Shown piece by piece: positions 38,742 to 47,916 of a DNA stretch of 56,399 nucleotides. The DNA comes from Neisseria iguanae (GTDB taxonomy: Bacteria > Pseudomonadota > Gammaproteobacteria > Burkholderiales > Neisseriaceae). A program made the translations under genes and the position numbers. The stretch lies in assembly GCF_003013245.1 (NCBI RefSeq), contig NZ_PXYY01000003.1:1-56399 (forward strand), given 5' to 3'. Positions within the stretch are counted from its first letter, which is position 1. Each line of letters opens with the position of its first letter. Below the pieces are notes generated by a model, which was not told where the DNA came from, did not search any database, and saw nothing but the letters and a program-made list of their open reading frames with translations.

Positions 38742-39848
38742 ATGTCTGCCCAGCCAATTTATAATTTCTCCGCCGGCCCTGCTGTTTTGCCTGAAGCCGT
38801 TTTGCGTACCGCCCAGCAGGAAATGCTGGATTATTGCGGTACCGGTTTTCCCGTGATGGCAATGAGCCACCGCTCCGATATGTTCATGTCGATTTTGCAT
38901 CATGCCGAACAAGATTTGCGCCGGCTTTTAAACATTCCTAATAATTATAAAGTGCTATTTTTACAAGGCGGCGCAACCACACAGTTTAATATGACGGCAA
39001 TGAATCTGGCACACGGTTTCGAACGCATCGATGCCGTGGTAACGGGCAATTGGAGCCGTTTGGCTGCAGAGCAAATGCCGCTTTTAACCGATGTCAAGGT
39101 ACATATTGCGGCACACGGCGGCGAGTTATTTGACTACAAAGATTTGCCGGATGCCGATAATTGGGAAATTTCTAACCACTCGGCTTTCGTTCACTTTGCC
39201 ATTAACGAAACCGTCAACGGCTTGCAGTATCAAAACGTGCCTAAGCTTTCAGACGGCATGCCGCCTTTGGTGTGCGATATGTCAAGCGAGCTTTTGTCGC
39301 GTGAATTCAATGTGGCCGATTACGGCCTGATTTATGCAGGTGCGCAGAAAAATATCGGCCCGGCGGGCGTAACCGTGGTAATTATCCGCGAAGACTTACT
39401 CGACCGTTGCCCGAAAAACATCCCGAGCGTGTTCAACTACCGTACCCACATCGAAAAGGACGGCATGTATAACACGCCGCCAACCTACCCGATTTACATT
39501 TCCGGCCTGGTGTTCCGCTGGCTGCAAACGCAGGGCGGCGTGAAAGCTATCGAAGCAGTCAACAACATCAAGGCGGAAACGCTTTACGATGCCATCGACG
39601 GAAGCGGCGGTTTCTATATCAATCCAATTACCGCCAACGCCCGCTCCAAAATGAACGTGGTGTTTAAAACAGACAGCGGCAAACTGGATAAATTGTTTGT
39701 ACAAGAAGCTGATTTGCGCGGCCTACGCTTGCTCAAAGGTTACAAAACCGTCGGCGGTATGCGCGCCAGCCTTTATAACGCCATGCCGTTGGCCGGTGTC
39801 GAAGCCTTGGTAGAATTCATGCAGGATTTCCAACGCCGCTACGGTTGA
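38742..39848 (+). CDS. serC: Phosphoserine aminotransferase
   Basis: PLP enzyme of serine and pyridoxal phosphate synthesis that transfers an amino group to 3-phosphohydroxypyruvate. The frame is open from 38538, but the start at 38742 (MSAQPIYNFSAGPAVLPEAV) gives the usual 368 residues and the conserved N-terminus. GGATTQFNMTAMNL (about 75) and the PLP-lysine segment YAGAQKNIGPAGVTVVI (about 200) are intact. Transcribed alone, with a DUS terminator after it. Confidence 0.96.
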   Translation: MSAQPIYNFSAGPAVLPEAVLRTAQQEMLDYCGTGFPVMAMSHRSDMFMSILHHAEQDLRRLLNIPNNYKVLFLQGGATTQFNMTAMNLAHGFERIDAVVTGNWSRLAAEQMPLLTDVKVHIAAHGGELFDYKDLPDADNWEISNHSAFVHFAINETVNGLQYQNVPKLSDGMPPLVCDMSSELLSREFNVADYGLIYAGAQKNIGPAGVTVVIIREDLLDRCPKNIPSVFNYRTHIEKDGMYNTPPTYPIYISGLVFRWLQTQGGVKAIEAVNNIKAETLYDAIDGSGGFYINPITANARSKMNVVFKTDSGKLDKLFVQEADLRGLRLLKGYKTVGGMRASLYNAMPLAGVEALVEFMQDFQRRYG

Positions 39849-39861
39849 TTTCATCATAAAG

Positions 39862-39890
39862 AAAGCCGTCTGAAATATTCAGACGGCTTT
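39862..39890 (+). terminator. Terminator after serC
   Basis: AAAGCCGTCTGAA pairs with its inverse TTCAGACGGCTTT across a 3-base loop, then CTTTATG. The stem is a DUS pair. Confidence 0.8.
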
Positions 39891-39980
39891 CTTTATGTTT
39901 TCATGTCAAACCACGTATTCGCTTCGGAAAATATTTTGTGCTATAAAGAACCATTTACCGTCAAAATACAGGAACCCTTC

Positions 39981-40538
39981 ATGAATGCCCTAGAATTATT
40001 GACCACCCGACGCTCATCTAAAAAATTGGCCGCCCCCGCCCCTAATGCCGGACAATTGAAAATCATGCTGCAGGCCGCAACCCAAGTGCCGGATCATGGC
40101 AATATGCGTCCGTTTAAATTTACCGTAATTCAAAGCGAAACCGGACTAACCCGATTCCGAGGACTCTTACGCCAAACCGTGACCGAATTGAATTTTTCTG
40201 AAGAATCCATGCAAAAAGCAGAAAAAGTCGGCCATATGGCGCCGATGGTGATTGGCGTCACTTTTGCACCGAATCAAAATGTGCCGAAACCCAAACCGGA
40301 ATGGGAACAAATGCTCAGCGCAGCATGTTCGGCCTATGCTTTGCAACTGGCCGCCACCGCTCAAGGCTTTGACAACGTTTGGATTACCGGCCTGTGGACC
40401 AACAGCCCGTTTTTGCGCGAAGCTTTCCATTGCGGCGAAAAAGACAAAATCGTCGGTCTGATTATGGTCGGCACGTCCGACGGAGAAACCGGTGGTCCGA
40501 AAAATACTGACTTGGATTCGTTTGTAACATATTGGTAA
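39981..40538 (+). CDS. Nitroreductase-family flavoprotein (YdjA-like)
   Basis: FMN-dependent oxidoreductase of the nitroreductase fold; natural substrate unknown. The start at 39981 (MNALELLTTRRSSKK) follows AGGAA at 8 bp and gives 185 residues, the length of the short YdjA group. The FMN-contacting TRRSSKKL near residue 8 and VPDHGNMRPFKF near 41 are present, as is ITGLWTNSPFLREAF near 133. Stands alone between two DUS terminators. Confidence 0.88.
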   Translation: MNALELLTTRRSSKKLAAPAPNAGQLKIMLQAATQVPDHGNMRPFKFTVIQSETGLTRFRGLLRQTVTELNFSEESMQKAEKVGHMAPMVIGVTFAPNQNVPKPKPEWEQMLSAACSAYALQLAATAQGFDNVWITGLWTNSPFLREAFHCGEKDKIVGLIMVGTSDGETGGPKNTDLDSFVTYW

Positions 40539-40547
40539 ATCCATAAT

Positions 40548-40577
40548 AAAAGGCCGTCTGAAATCAGACGGCCTTTT
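40548..40577. terminator. Bidirectional DUS terminator
   Basis: AAAAGGCCGTCTGA pairs with TCAGACGGCCTTTT across two bases, serving both the nitroreductase gene and the convergent kinase gene. Confidence 0.85.
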
Positions 40578-40593
40578 ATTTGATACTGGAAAA

Positions 40594-41481
40594 TCACGCC
40601 GGATTCATAAAGGTTTCGATTTCCTGCAAAGAAATTTCAGGTGTCGCACCATGGTGGGAAGCCACTAAGGCACCCAATGCACACGCAAAGGTGACGGCTT
40701 CCTGCGGATCGGCATTGTTCAAAAGTTTGTATGTCAATCCGGCCAGAAAGCTGTCGCCCGAGCCGACGGTATCAGCCACCTTGACACGAAAGCCACTGTG
40801 GCGGTAAAGCTGCCCGTCGCGATACAGTGCCGCACCATGGCTGCCCAGAGTAACCACCAAAATTTCCACACCAGTGAGTTTGGCGAGATAAACGATGTTC
40901 TGTTCGATAGAATGATAAGGCGAACCGTACACGCCGGCCAATTCATATAATTCGTCATCATTCAATTTTACCATGTCTACTTTCTTCATGGTCGCCAACA
41001 GACGGTCGGTATCGTAATGCGGTTTGCGCAAATTGACATCGAAAATCTTAAATTTTGCTTGTTCCAGCAACTGTTCCAGTGTTGTGCGGGAAACTTCGTC
41101 ACGCGCGGCGAGACTGCCGAAAATAAAGGCATCGGATTCGGCCACACGCTGCAAAGCTTCGGGCTTCATTTGAATACGGTCCCAAGCACAAGGGTAAACA
41201 ATTTCGTATGAAGCACTGCCGCTTTTGTCTAGCGATACCTTCACCAAACTGGTCGCCTGATCAGAACAAATCTGCACCAAGTCGGTATTGACGTGTTTAC
41301 TCAGAATCTGATGTAGTAATTCTTCCCCAGCTTCATCGTCGCCTCGGCAGCTGATGATGCTGGCATCCACACCCAAGGCTTTCAGACGGACCACTACATT
41401 CAACGGCGCACCACCCAATACTTTTCCGCCAGGGAAATCGTCCCACAGTACTTCACCGAAACTGGTTACTTTCATTCTCAA
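40594..41481 (-). CDS. PfkB-family carbohydrate kinase, probably fructokinase
   Basis: The 295-residue product carries both PfkB signatures: GGKVLGGAPLNVVVRLKALG near residue 18 and the catalytic DTVGSGDSFLAGLTYK near 240. Overall it resembles bacterial fructokinases, which make fructose 6-phosphate. The start overlaps the end of the MFS sugar porter by 4 bp, so uptake and phosphorylation are coupled. The product would enter the Pgi/Entner-Doudoroff island at 0.3-9.4 kb. Substrate specificity is inferred; other hexoses or nucleosides are possible. Confidence 0.82.
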   Translation of the reverse strand: MRMKVTSFGEVLWDDFPGGKVLGGAPLNVVVRLKALGVDASIISCRGDDEAGEELLHQILSKHVNTDLVQICSDQATSLVKVSLDKSGSASYEIVYPCAWDRIQMKPEALQRVAESDAFIFGSLAARDEVSRTTLEQLLEQAKFKIFDVNLRKPHYDTDRLLATMKKVDMVKLNDDELYELAGVYGSPYHSIEQNIVYLAKLTGVEILVVTLGSHGAALYRDGQLYRHSGFRVKVADTVGSGDSFLAGLTYKLLNNADPQEAVTFACALGALVASHHGATPEISLQEIETFMNPA

Positions 41482-42800
41482 TCTTCCTTAATTAACGATT
41501 TAGCCAATTCTTCCAGCGGAACGCCTTTGCTTTCCGGCATCATAAACATCACAAACAGCAGTTGCAATACCATCATCAGCGTGAAGCATACGAACACCCA
41601 TGCCGCACCGACGCTGCCGAATAAGAACGGAATGGCAGCCGGAATCGCAGCAGCCAATACCCAGTGGGTCGAACTGCCCAAAGATTGGCCTTGCGCACGC
41701 AGATGACCCGGGAAAATTTCAGAAATAAACACCCAAATCACGGTACCTTGGCCAATAGCATGTGCGGCGATAAACAGGAAGAAGAACAGTGGTACCGCCA
41801 TACCTTTCCAACCCATAAAGAATGCCATCGATACCAAGCCCAACGATACAATATAGCCGAATGAACAGATATACATCAATTGACGGCGGCCAAATTTATC
41901 AATCAGTGACAAACCGATAAAGGTAAACAGCAGATTGATAATACCAATACCCACACTGCTCAACATGGCGGCATTTTGCTCCAAACCGGCGATTTCAAAA
42001 ATACGCGGCGCGTAATACAGAAAGGCGTTAATGCCTGACATTTGATTAAAAAAGGCAATCAAAAAGGCCAAAATCACTGGATAACGGTATTTTTTCAGCC
42101 ATATACTTTCGTGTTTGCGACCTTCCTCCTGATTGGCTTCCAATAAGGTTTTTACATCGGCATTCGGATTGATTTGCTCCAACACTGCTTCCGCTTCTTT
42201 CAAACGGCCTTGCATGGCCAACCAACGCGGTGACATCGGTACACCGAACACCATCAAAGTATAAATCAAGGCCGGAATCACTTCGATACCCAGCATCCAG
42301 CGCCAAGTCTGTTCACCAAAATCCATGTTGCTGATAATGAAGTTGGACAAATACGCCATCAAAATACCAAATACGATGTTGAACTGATACATCGCCACCA
42401 AACGGCCGCGTTTTTCAGCCGGTGCGATTTCGGTCACATAAGCCGGCGCTGCAATGGTCGAAGCACCCACGCCCAAACCACCGATAAAGCGGAAGAAGGC
42501 AAACAGATAAGGATCGGATACCAAGGCCGAACCCAAGGCGCTGGCCACATACAAAATACCGATAACAATCAGCGTTTTCTTACGGCCGAATTTATCGGTT
42601 GGAATGCCGCCGAAAAGCGCACCGATAACCGTACCCCACAAGGCAGACGACATCACCACCAGGCCGTGAAATAAAGGCGGGCTGCCCCACATACTCTGCA
42701 ATGATTGGTCGGCACCGGAAATCACCACCGTGTCGAAACCAAACAGAAAACCTGCTAATGCGACAGTCACAGACCAATAAAGAAGCTTGGATTGATTCAT
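41478..42800 (-). CDS. MFS sugar porter
   Basis: A 440-residue, 12-helix transporter of the sugar porter family. Family signatures are visible: DKFGRKKTLIVIG after helix 2, GLGVGASTIAAPAYVTEIAPAEKRGRL after helix 4, QMSGINAFLYYAPRIF in helix 7, LIDKFGRRQLMY, and the C-terminal PESKGVPLEEL. It likely imports a free hexose by proton symport or facilitated diffusion. Overlap with the kinase gene and the kinase's resemblance to fructokinases suggest fructose. It starts below an AT-rich region containing possible promoters. Confidence 0.9.
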   Translation of the reverse strand: MNQSKLLYWSVTVALAGFLFGFDTVVISGADQSLQSMWGSPPLFHGLVVMSSALWGTVIGALFGGIPTDKFGRKKTLIVIGILYVASALGSALVSDPYLFAFFRFIGGLGVGASTIAAPAYVTEIAPAEKRGRLVAMYQFNIVFGILMAYLSNFIISNMDFGEQTWRWMLGIEVIPALIYTLMVFGVPMSPRWLAMQGRLKEAEAVLEQINPNADVKTLLEANQEEGRKHESIWLKKYRYPVILAFLIAFFNQMSGINAFLYYAPRIFEIAGLEQNAAMLSSVGIGIINLLFTFIGLSLIDKFGRRQLMYICSFGYIVSLGLVSMAFFMGWKGMAVPLFFFLFIAAHAIGQGTVIWVFISEIFPGHLRAQGQSLGSSTHWVLAAAIPAAIPFLFGSVGAAWVFVCFTLMMVLQLLFVMFMMPESKGVPLEELAKSLIKED

Positions 42801-43182
42801 AAAAAGTCCTCACTCTAAGTATAAGTATAAAAATTGAAAAAGTATGTTTGCTATTTTATTTACATTTACAGCCGATGCCACCTGTATTCAGACGGCCTGT
42901 CGGTTAAACTTTCGGGTTGAAATCTGTGTTAGAAATGGGAGTTTGGTTCGTTTAAAATCATGTTATCTTTCGTAACGCACAAACTGCAATAAGCTTGACA
43001 TCCGAGGTATTATGTTTAAAAACCCTTACGCTGGCAAGCAATCCTTTATGAATCAGTAATATAAATTTGATACACCGCAAAATCCATGCAAATACACATT
43101 TTAATTGCACAGTTTTTTTATTTTTCTTTCACACTTTCCAAACCCGCATACCATATTCCCAACCTCAAAAATGAAATTCAAA
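42801..43182. other. Intergenic region upstream of the sugar porter
   Basis: This 382-bp AT-rich stretch holds one DUS near 42890 and the promoter of the minus-strand sugar porter operon, which I cannot place exactly. No conserved open frame or firm RNA structure was found. Confidence 0.4.
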
Positions 43183-43347
43183 TATAGCTGATTAGCTTAA
43201 AGATGAACACTCGGGGTAAGTCGGATACCCTGTATCCGACATCTGCAAACTTTACCCTGAATTTAAACGATTTCCTTATTTTTTTAAGCAAATGCCGGAT
43301 TCAAGAATCCGACCTACCCAATGTAGCCATTATTATAATCAGTTATA
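43183..43347. mobile_element. TATAGCTGATT-element, full copy
   Basis: A 165-bp copy beginning TATAGCTGATTAGCTTAAA and ending TATAATCAGTTATA. It contains both internal hairpins seen in the copy at 17698 (GTCGGATACCCTGTATCCGAC-like near 43217, and CCGGATTCAAGAATCCG near 43296). Noncoding. Confidence 0.65.
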
Positions 43348-43396
43348 AAACCCGGTATAACCGTGTCCAAATAATCATGCAGACTGAACACACAAA

Positions 43397-43463
43397 AAAA
43401 CACGCTGAAAATCAGCGCGTTTTCGTTCAGACGGCTTTATTATCAAACAAGGCCGTCTGAAAA
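43397..43463 (-). terminator. Terminators after secF
   Basis: Two structures in tandem: a DUS pair (43426-43436 with 43450-43461) and, further on, a stem ACGCGCTGA/TCAGCGTGT followed by seven T residues on the minus strand (43423-43394). Together they end the yajC-secD-secF transcript. Confidence 0.75.
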
Positions 43464-43474
43464 CATGACGGCGT

Positions 43475-44410
43475 TTACACCACCACTTCTTCTTTTTTCT
43501 TCGGTGTTTTCGAAATATTTTCGCGGTTGAGGCCGAACATCAGCAACAGTGGGCTGGCCACCAAAACCGACGAATAAATACCGAACACAATGCCGATGGT
43601 CAAAGCCAAGGCAAAACCGTACAACGCAGCACCGCCGAAAATCAGCATCGACAACACCATCGCTTCAGTCGAGCCGTGGGTAATGATGGTACGGCTCATA
43701 GTCGCGGTAATCGCGTTGTCAATCACCTGAGACACGGTATGGTTGCGCATAGCCGGTTTGCGGAAGTTTTCACGGATACGGTCAAACACCACCACCGATT
43801 CGTTCACCGAATAACCCAATACCGCCAAAATACCGGCCAATACGGTCAATGAAAATTCCCATTGAAACAGCGCAAAACAGCCGAGAATAATCACAATATC
43901 GTGCAGATTGGCGATAATCGCCGCCACGGCAAAACGCCATTCGAAGCGCATCGACAGATAAATAATGATACCGATCACCACCATACCCAAAGCCAGCAAA
44001 CCGTTGGTCACCAACTCTTCACCGACTTGCGGACCGATAAACTCCACTTGGCGCAAAGTCACATCGGGACTACTTTGCTTCAACAAATCCATCACTTGAT
44101 TCGATAACTGCGCCGAAGGCACGCCTTCTTTGTTCGGCAGGCGGATCATGATGTGTTTGGTGGTTCCCAAGGCTTGTACCTGCACCTCACCCAAATTCAG
44201 GGTATTGAGTTTTTCACGCGTCCGATTGACATCGGCGCCTTGCTGATACTGCACTTCCATCACGGTACCGCCGGTAAATTCCACCGAAAAATTCAAGCCT
44301 TTGGTGACCAAGAAAAATACTGCTGCAACAAACGTGACCAACGAAACAAACGTAGTCAGTTTACCGTAACTCATGAATGGAATATCGCGTTTGATTCTGA
44401 ATAATTCCAT
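43475..44410 (-). CDS. secF: Protein-export membrane protein SecF
   Basis: Inner-membrane partner of SecD that uses the proton gradient to help pull proteins through SecYEG. The 311-residue product has six membrane helices and the SecF hallmarks VEFTGGTVMEVQY near residue 30 and GYSVNESVVVFDRIREN near 205. A strong AAGGAG ribosome-binding site precedes the start, 3 bp after the secD stop. Last in yajC-secD-secF. Confidence 0.96.
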   Translation of the reverse strand: MELFRIKRDIPFMSYGKLTTFVSLVTFVAAVFFLVTKGLNFSVEFTGGTVMEVQYQQGADVNRTREKLNTLNLGEVQVQALGTTKHIMIRLPNKEGVPSAQLSNQVMDLLKQSSPDVTLRQVEFIGPQVGEELVTNGLLALGMVVIGIIIYLSMRFEWRFAVAAIIANLHDIVIILGCFALFQWEFSLTVLAGILAVLGYSVNESVVVFDRIRENFRKPAMRNHTVSQVIDNAITATMSRTIITHGSTEAMVLSMLIFGGAALYGFALALTIGIVFGIYSSVLVASPLLLMFGLNRENISKTPKKKEEVVV

Positions 44411-44413
44411 GTT

Positions 44414-46276
44414 TTACTCCTTATCTGCCACGGTATTCGAGGCAACCGGCTCCGGTTTCCAAACCGAACCAATGGAAATGCTTTGCAGTTTCCGTTTTCG
44501 GCCATACCACAAATTCACCAGCGCACGCGATACCACCACAGACGAATACATCGAAGTCACAATACCCAAACAGTGCACCACTGCAAAACCGCGTACCGGA
44601 CCTGAACCGAACACCAGCAAAGCAATACCGGCAATCAGCGAGGTCAGGTTGGAATCGACAATCGTTGACCAAGCGTGTTGGTAACCCAGATTAATCGCCT
44701 GCTGCGGCGGCACACCAGCGCGTAATTCTTCGCGGATACGTTCGTTAATCAATACGTTTGAGTCGATCGCCATACCCAAAGTCAAGGCCAAGGCAGCAAT
44801 GCCCGGCAAAGTCAATGTTGCTTGCAAGGCAGACAGAATCGCAATCAAAAACAGAATATTGGCACTCAAAGCAATAGTAGAGAACACACCCATCAGGCGG
44901 TAATAAATCACCATAAATATGGCAACAGCGGCAAAGCCCCACAACGTCGAATTAAAGCCTTTTTCGATGTTTTCCTTACCCAAAGACGGGCCGATGGTGC
45001 GCTCTTCCACAATTTGCATAGGCGCCGCTAACGAACCGGCGCGCAGCAGCAATGAAGTATCGTTGGCTTCTGCGCTGCTCATGCTGCCTGAAATCTGCAC
45101 GCGGCCGCCGGTAATGGCAGAGCGGATAACCGGCGCAGTCACCACTTCAGCCTTACCTTGGTCAATCAATACCATGGCCATGCGTTTGCCGACGTTTTGC
45201 GAAGTCAGTTCGGCAAAAATTGTGCCGCCTGTACCGTCTAAGTTAATGCTCACGGCCGGTGCGCCCATTTCGTCGAAGCTTGGTTGGGCGTCGTTAATAT
45301 TATCGCCGGTCAGTTCAACCTGCTTGCTCACCAAAGTTGCCTGCGGATGCTCGCCTGCGCTATACAGTAATTCGTAGCCGCTCGGCACATTGCCGTTTAG
45401 AGCCGCATTGACCATCACCGGATCGTCCTCCACCATGCGTACCTCCAAAGTCGCAGTACGGCCGATAATGTCTTTTGCTTTCGCCGTATCCTGCACACCC
45501 GGCAACTGAACCACAATACGCTCGGCACCAGATTGCTGAATCACCGGCTCAGCCACGCCCAATTCGTTCACACGGTTGTGCAGTGTGGTGATGTTTTGCT
45601 TTACCGCATCGGTACGGATTTTGGTTACTGCCGCTTCAGACAGCGTCAACACCACATGATTGCCTTCAGGCGTGAGCGTGGTTTCAGGCAACAGGTTCTG
45701 TAATTGCGGCAAAGCTTTTTGCACATCCGCAGCATCTTGGAAAGGCACGGTCAGACTGCTGTCCGTGTGTCGGATGGTACCGATGCGGATTTTCTGACGG
45801 CGCAAATCACGGCGGATGTCGCCTGCGTAACGCTCAAATGTCTTCTGCAGCGCCGCCTGCATGTCCACCTGCATCGTAAAATGCACACCGCCGCGCAGGT
45901 CCAAACCTAAGAACATAGGATTGGCGTTCATTTTCGCCATCCACTCCGGGCTGTCAGCCAGCAGGTTGAGCGCAGTAATATAGCCCTCGCCCAAGGTATT
46001 TTCGATGACATCGCGTGCTTTCAGCTGCGTTTCGGCATCTTTAAAGCGCACTTTCAGCGAATTATCGGCAATGAACATGCCGTCTGTCGGAATATTGGCC
46101 GCCTTCAAAGCAGATTCGACCCTGTTTTGGGTTTGTTCGTTGATGACAATAGATTGTCGGTTGGTTGATACCTGCACCGCAGGCGTTTCGCCGAATAAAT
46201 TGGGCAGTGCGTAAACCACCGCCAAGATAATCGTGAACGCAATCAGCAGGTATTTCCACAAAGGATAACGGTTCAT
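44414..46276 (-). CDS. secD: Protein translocase subunit SecD
   Basis: Large subunit of the SecDF export motor. The 620-residue product has an N-terminal helix, a big periplasmic region starting LGLDLRGGVHFTMQVD near residue 115, and five C-terminal helices with LTLGMAIDSNVLINERIREEL near 500. Length and order are typical. GAAGG lies 7 bp before the start. It lies between yajC (85 bp upstream) and secF (3 bp). Confidence 0.96.
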   Translation of the reverse strand: MNRYPLWKYLLIAFTIILAVVYALPNLFGETPAVQVSTNRQSIVINEQTQNRVESALKAANIPTDGMFIADNSLKVRFKDAETQLKARDVIENTLGEGYITALNLLADSPEWMAKMNANPMFLGLDLRGGVHFTMQVDMQAALQKTFERYAGDIRRDLRRQKIRIGTIRHTDSSLTVPFQDAADVQKALPQLQNLLPETTLTPEGNHVVLTLSEAAVTKIRTDAVKQNITTLHNRVNELGVAEPVIQQSGAERIVVQLPGVQDTAKAKDIIGRTATLEVRMVEDDPVMVNAALNGNVPSGYELLYSAGEHPQATLVSKQVELTGDNINDAQPSFDEMGAPAVSINLDGTGGTIFAELTSQNVGKRMAMVLIDQGKAEVVTAPVIRSAITGGRVQISGSMSSAEANDTSLLLRAGSLAAPMQIVEERTIGPSLGKENIEKGFNSTLWGFAAVAIFMVIYYRLMGVFSTIALSANILFLIAILSALQATLTLPGIAALALTLGMAIDSNVLINERIREELRAGVPPQQAINLGYQHAWSTIVDSNLTSLIAGIALLVFGSGPVRGFAVVHCLGIVTSMYSSVVVSRALVNLWYGRKRKLQSISIGSVWKPEPVASNTVADKE

Positions 46277-46361
46277 GAGAAACCTTCAGTTTTTCTTAAA
46301 GACAAACAGCCGCGCTCACAATGAGGCGGCTTGTGCAGCAATCAATGTGCAGCAATCAATC

Positions 46362-46625
46362 TTATTCGGCTTTACTGGCAATGGCACTGCGGTCAACTTC
46401 CACGTCCACGCCACGACCGATTTCCACACTGTAAAACTGCTCGCCAACACGCGTCACGCGGCCTTTGAAACCGGCAGCCAATACCACTTTATCACCGACT
46501 TTCAATTCAGACAGCATTTGTTGATGGGCTTTGAATTTCTTTTGTTGCGGACGCATAATCAGGAAATAAAACACCACCATAATGAGGACGAGTGGTGCAA
46601 ATTGAACCAACATACTTTGTTCCAT
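46362..46625 (-). CDS. yajC: Preprotein translocase subunit YajC
   Basis: A small inner-membrane protein associated with SecDF. The 87-residue product has one N-terminal helix (about 6-24, LVQFAPLVLIMVVFYFLIMRP) and the conserved RPQQKKFKAHQQMLSELKVGDKV-type basic region and beta domain. GGA precedes the start by 8 bp. It opens the yajC-secD-secF operon. The upstream tgt-like gene often seen in other bacteria is absent. Confidence 0.95.
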   Translation of the reverse strand: MEQSMLVQFAPLVLIMVVFYFLIMRPQQKKFKAHQQMLSELKVGDKVVLAAGFKGRVTRVGEQFYSVEIGRGVDVEVDRSAIASKAE

Positions 46626-46764
46626 AGTTTTTCCGTTCTATAATCGTTGTCAATTGAAAAGCAGGACTGAAATTTCAGTTGGGTCAGCCCCAAAATTGCT
46701 CTATTCTAAAGGCCGTCTGCAAATTTTCCAAGTATTTCCGTACTTATTAACCATATTTATCAGA

Positions 46765-46792
46765 CAGGCCGTCTGAAATTTCAGACGGCCTG
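46765..46792. repeat. Perfect DUS palindrome between divergent genes
   Basis: A 28-bp palindrome, CAGGCCGTCTGAAA then its inverse, lies between the starts of yajC (minus) and the deacetylase-like gene (plus). No U-rich tail follows. It could be a paired uptake sequence without terminator function. Confidence 0.75.
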
Positions 46793-46822
46793 AAGCCCAC
46801 TTTATTGCAAACCCGCCCGCAT

Positions 46823-47875
46823 ATGAAGAAACTCATCAGCCGCTTACGCACGTTTATCCGAAGACTCATGGGAAAAAACGCCCGCACCCTGTGGATATCG
46901 CATTCTATTTTTGCCAAACACGAGCCGGGCCTATACCATCCTGAATCCCCTGCACGCATCGTTGCCATCGAAGCCGAACTAAAAAACCAAAATATTTGGC
47001 CGAAGCTGCAAACCGCGCAAGCACAGGAAATCAGCGACAAACAGTTGGCCTTGGTACATCCGCGCAAATATCTGCGCTTTTTGGAAAACCATCAGCCGCA
47101 AAAGGGCAAAATCTACCGCATTGACGACGATACCATAATGAGCCACGGCTCCCTGCAGGCCATCCGTTTTGCGGCGGGCGCAGTAGTGCAGGCAGTCAAT
47201 ATGGTCATGAACAAAAAAGCCTGTCACGCTTTTTGTGCGGTGCGGCCGCCCGGCCATCACGCGCACTCCGACAAAGCCGGCGGGTTCTGCTTAATCAACA
47301 ATGTCGCCGTAGGCGTAATGCACGCGATTGCCGAATACCGCCTGCAACGGGTAGCGGTGATTGATTTCGACATCCATTTCGGCGACGGCACGGCGGAAAT
47401 TTTCAAAGACGATCCACGCGTCATGTTTCTCAACTTGTTTGGAAAAGATTTGTTCCCGTTTGTGCTTCCTGAAAGCCGGCAAGGGCGCAATCCGCATATG
47501 ATTCATACACCTTTCCCCACAGGCACCTGCAGCCGCGCCTTCCGCTCTGTGATCAGAGAAGCATGGCTGCCCAAGCTGGCAGAATTTAAACCAGAATTAG
47601 TGTTGATTTCCGCCGGATTCGATGCGCACAAACGCGAGGAAACAAGCCGTCTGAATCTGCATGAGGCAGATTTTGCCTGGCTGACCGATAAAATCGTTCA
47701 GACGGCCTCAAGCTGCAACGGAAAAATTGTCTCAGTATTGGAAGGCGGCTACACACTCGAGCCGTTGGCCAAATCGGCAGCAGCACATATCCATGTGTTG
47801 GCCGGTTTGCCTAAAGCTGATTATGTCAGCCAATATGAACAGCAGCTAAAGGGTGGCAAACGTTTTTCAAAATAA
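46823..47875 (+). CDS. Histone-deacetylase-family metal hydrolase
   Basis: Member of the class II-like deacetylase/amidohydrolase family; bacterial members act on acetylated amines or proteins. Motifs are intact: VRPPGHHAHSDKAGGFCLINN with the catalytic His pair, VIDFDIHFGDGTAEIF with metal-binding Asp/His, and ISAGFDAHKRE. An ATG at 46823 (MKKLISRLRTF) gives 350 residues; a TTG lies 18 bp earlier and an ATG 45 bp later (MGKNARTLWISHS), and none has a clear ribosome-binding site. Single gene, followed by IS remnants. Confidence 0.88.
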   Translation: MKKLISRLRTFIRRLMGKNARTLWISHSIFAKHEPGLYHPESPARIVAIEAELKNQNIWPKLQTAQAQEISDKQLALVHPRKYLRFLENHQPQKGKIYRIDDDTIMSHGSLQAIRFAAGAVVQAVNMVMNKKACHAFCAVRPPGHHAHSDKAGGFCLINNVAVGVMHAIAEYRLQRVAVIDFDIHFGDGTAEIFKDDPRVMFLNLFGKDLFPFVLPESRQGRNPHMIHTPFPTGTCSRAFRSVIREAWLPKLAEFKPELVLISAGFDAHKREETSRLNLHEADFAWLTDKIVQTASSCNGKIVSVLEGGYTLEPLAKSAAAHIHVLAGLPKADYVSQYEQQLKGGKRFSK

Positions 47876-47916
47876 TTCTGTTGAAGCTTAAAATCATAGG
47901 GGCTCAGGAAGAAAAT

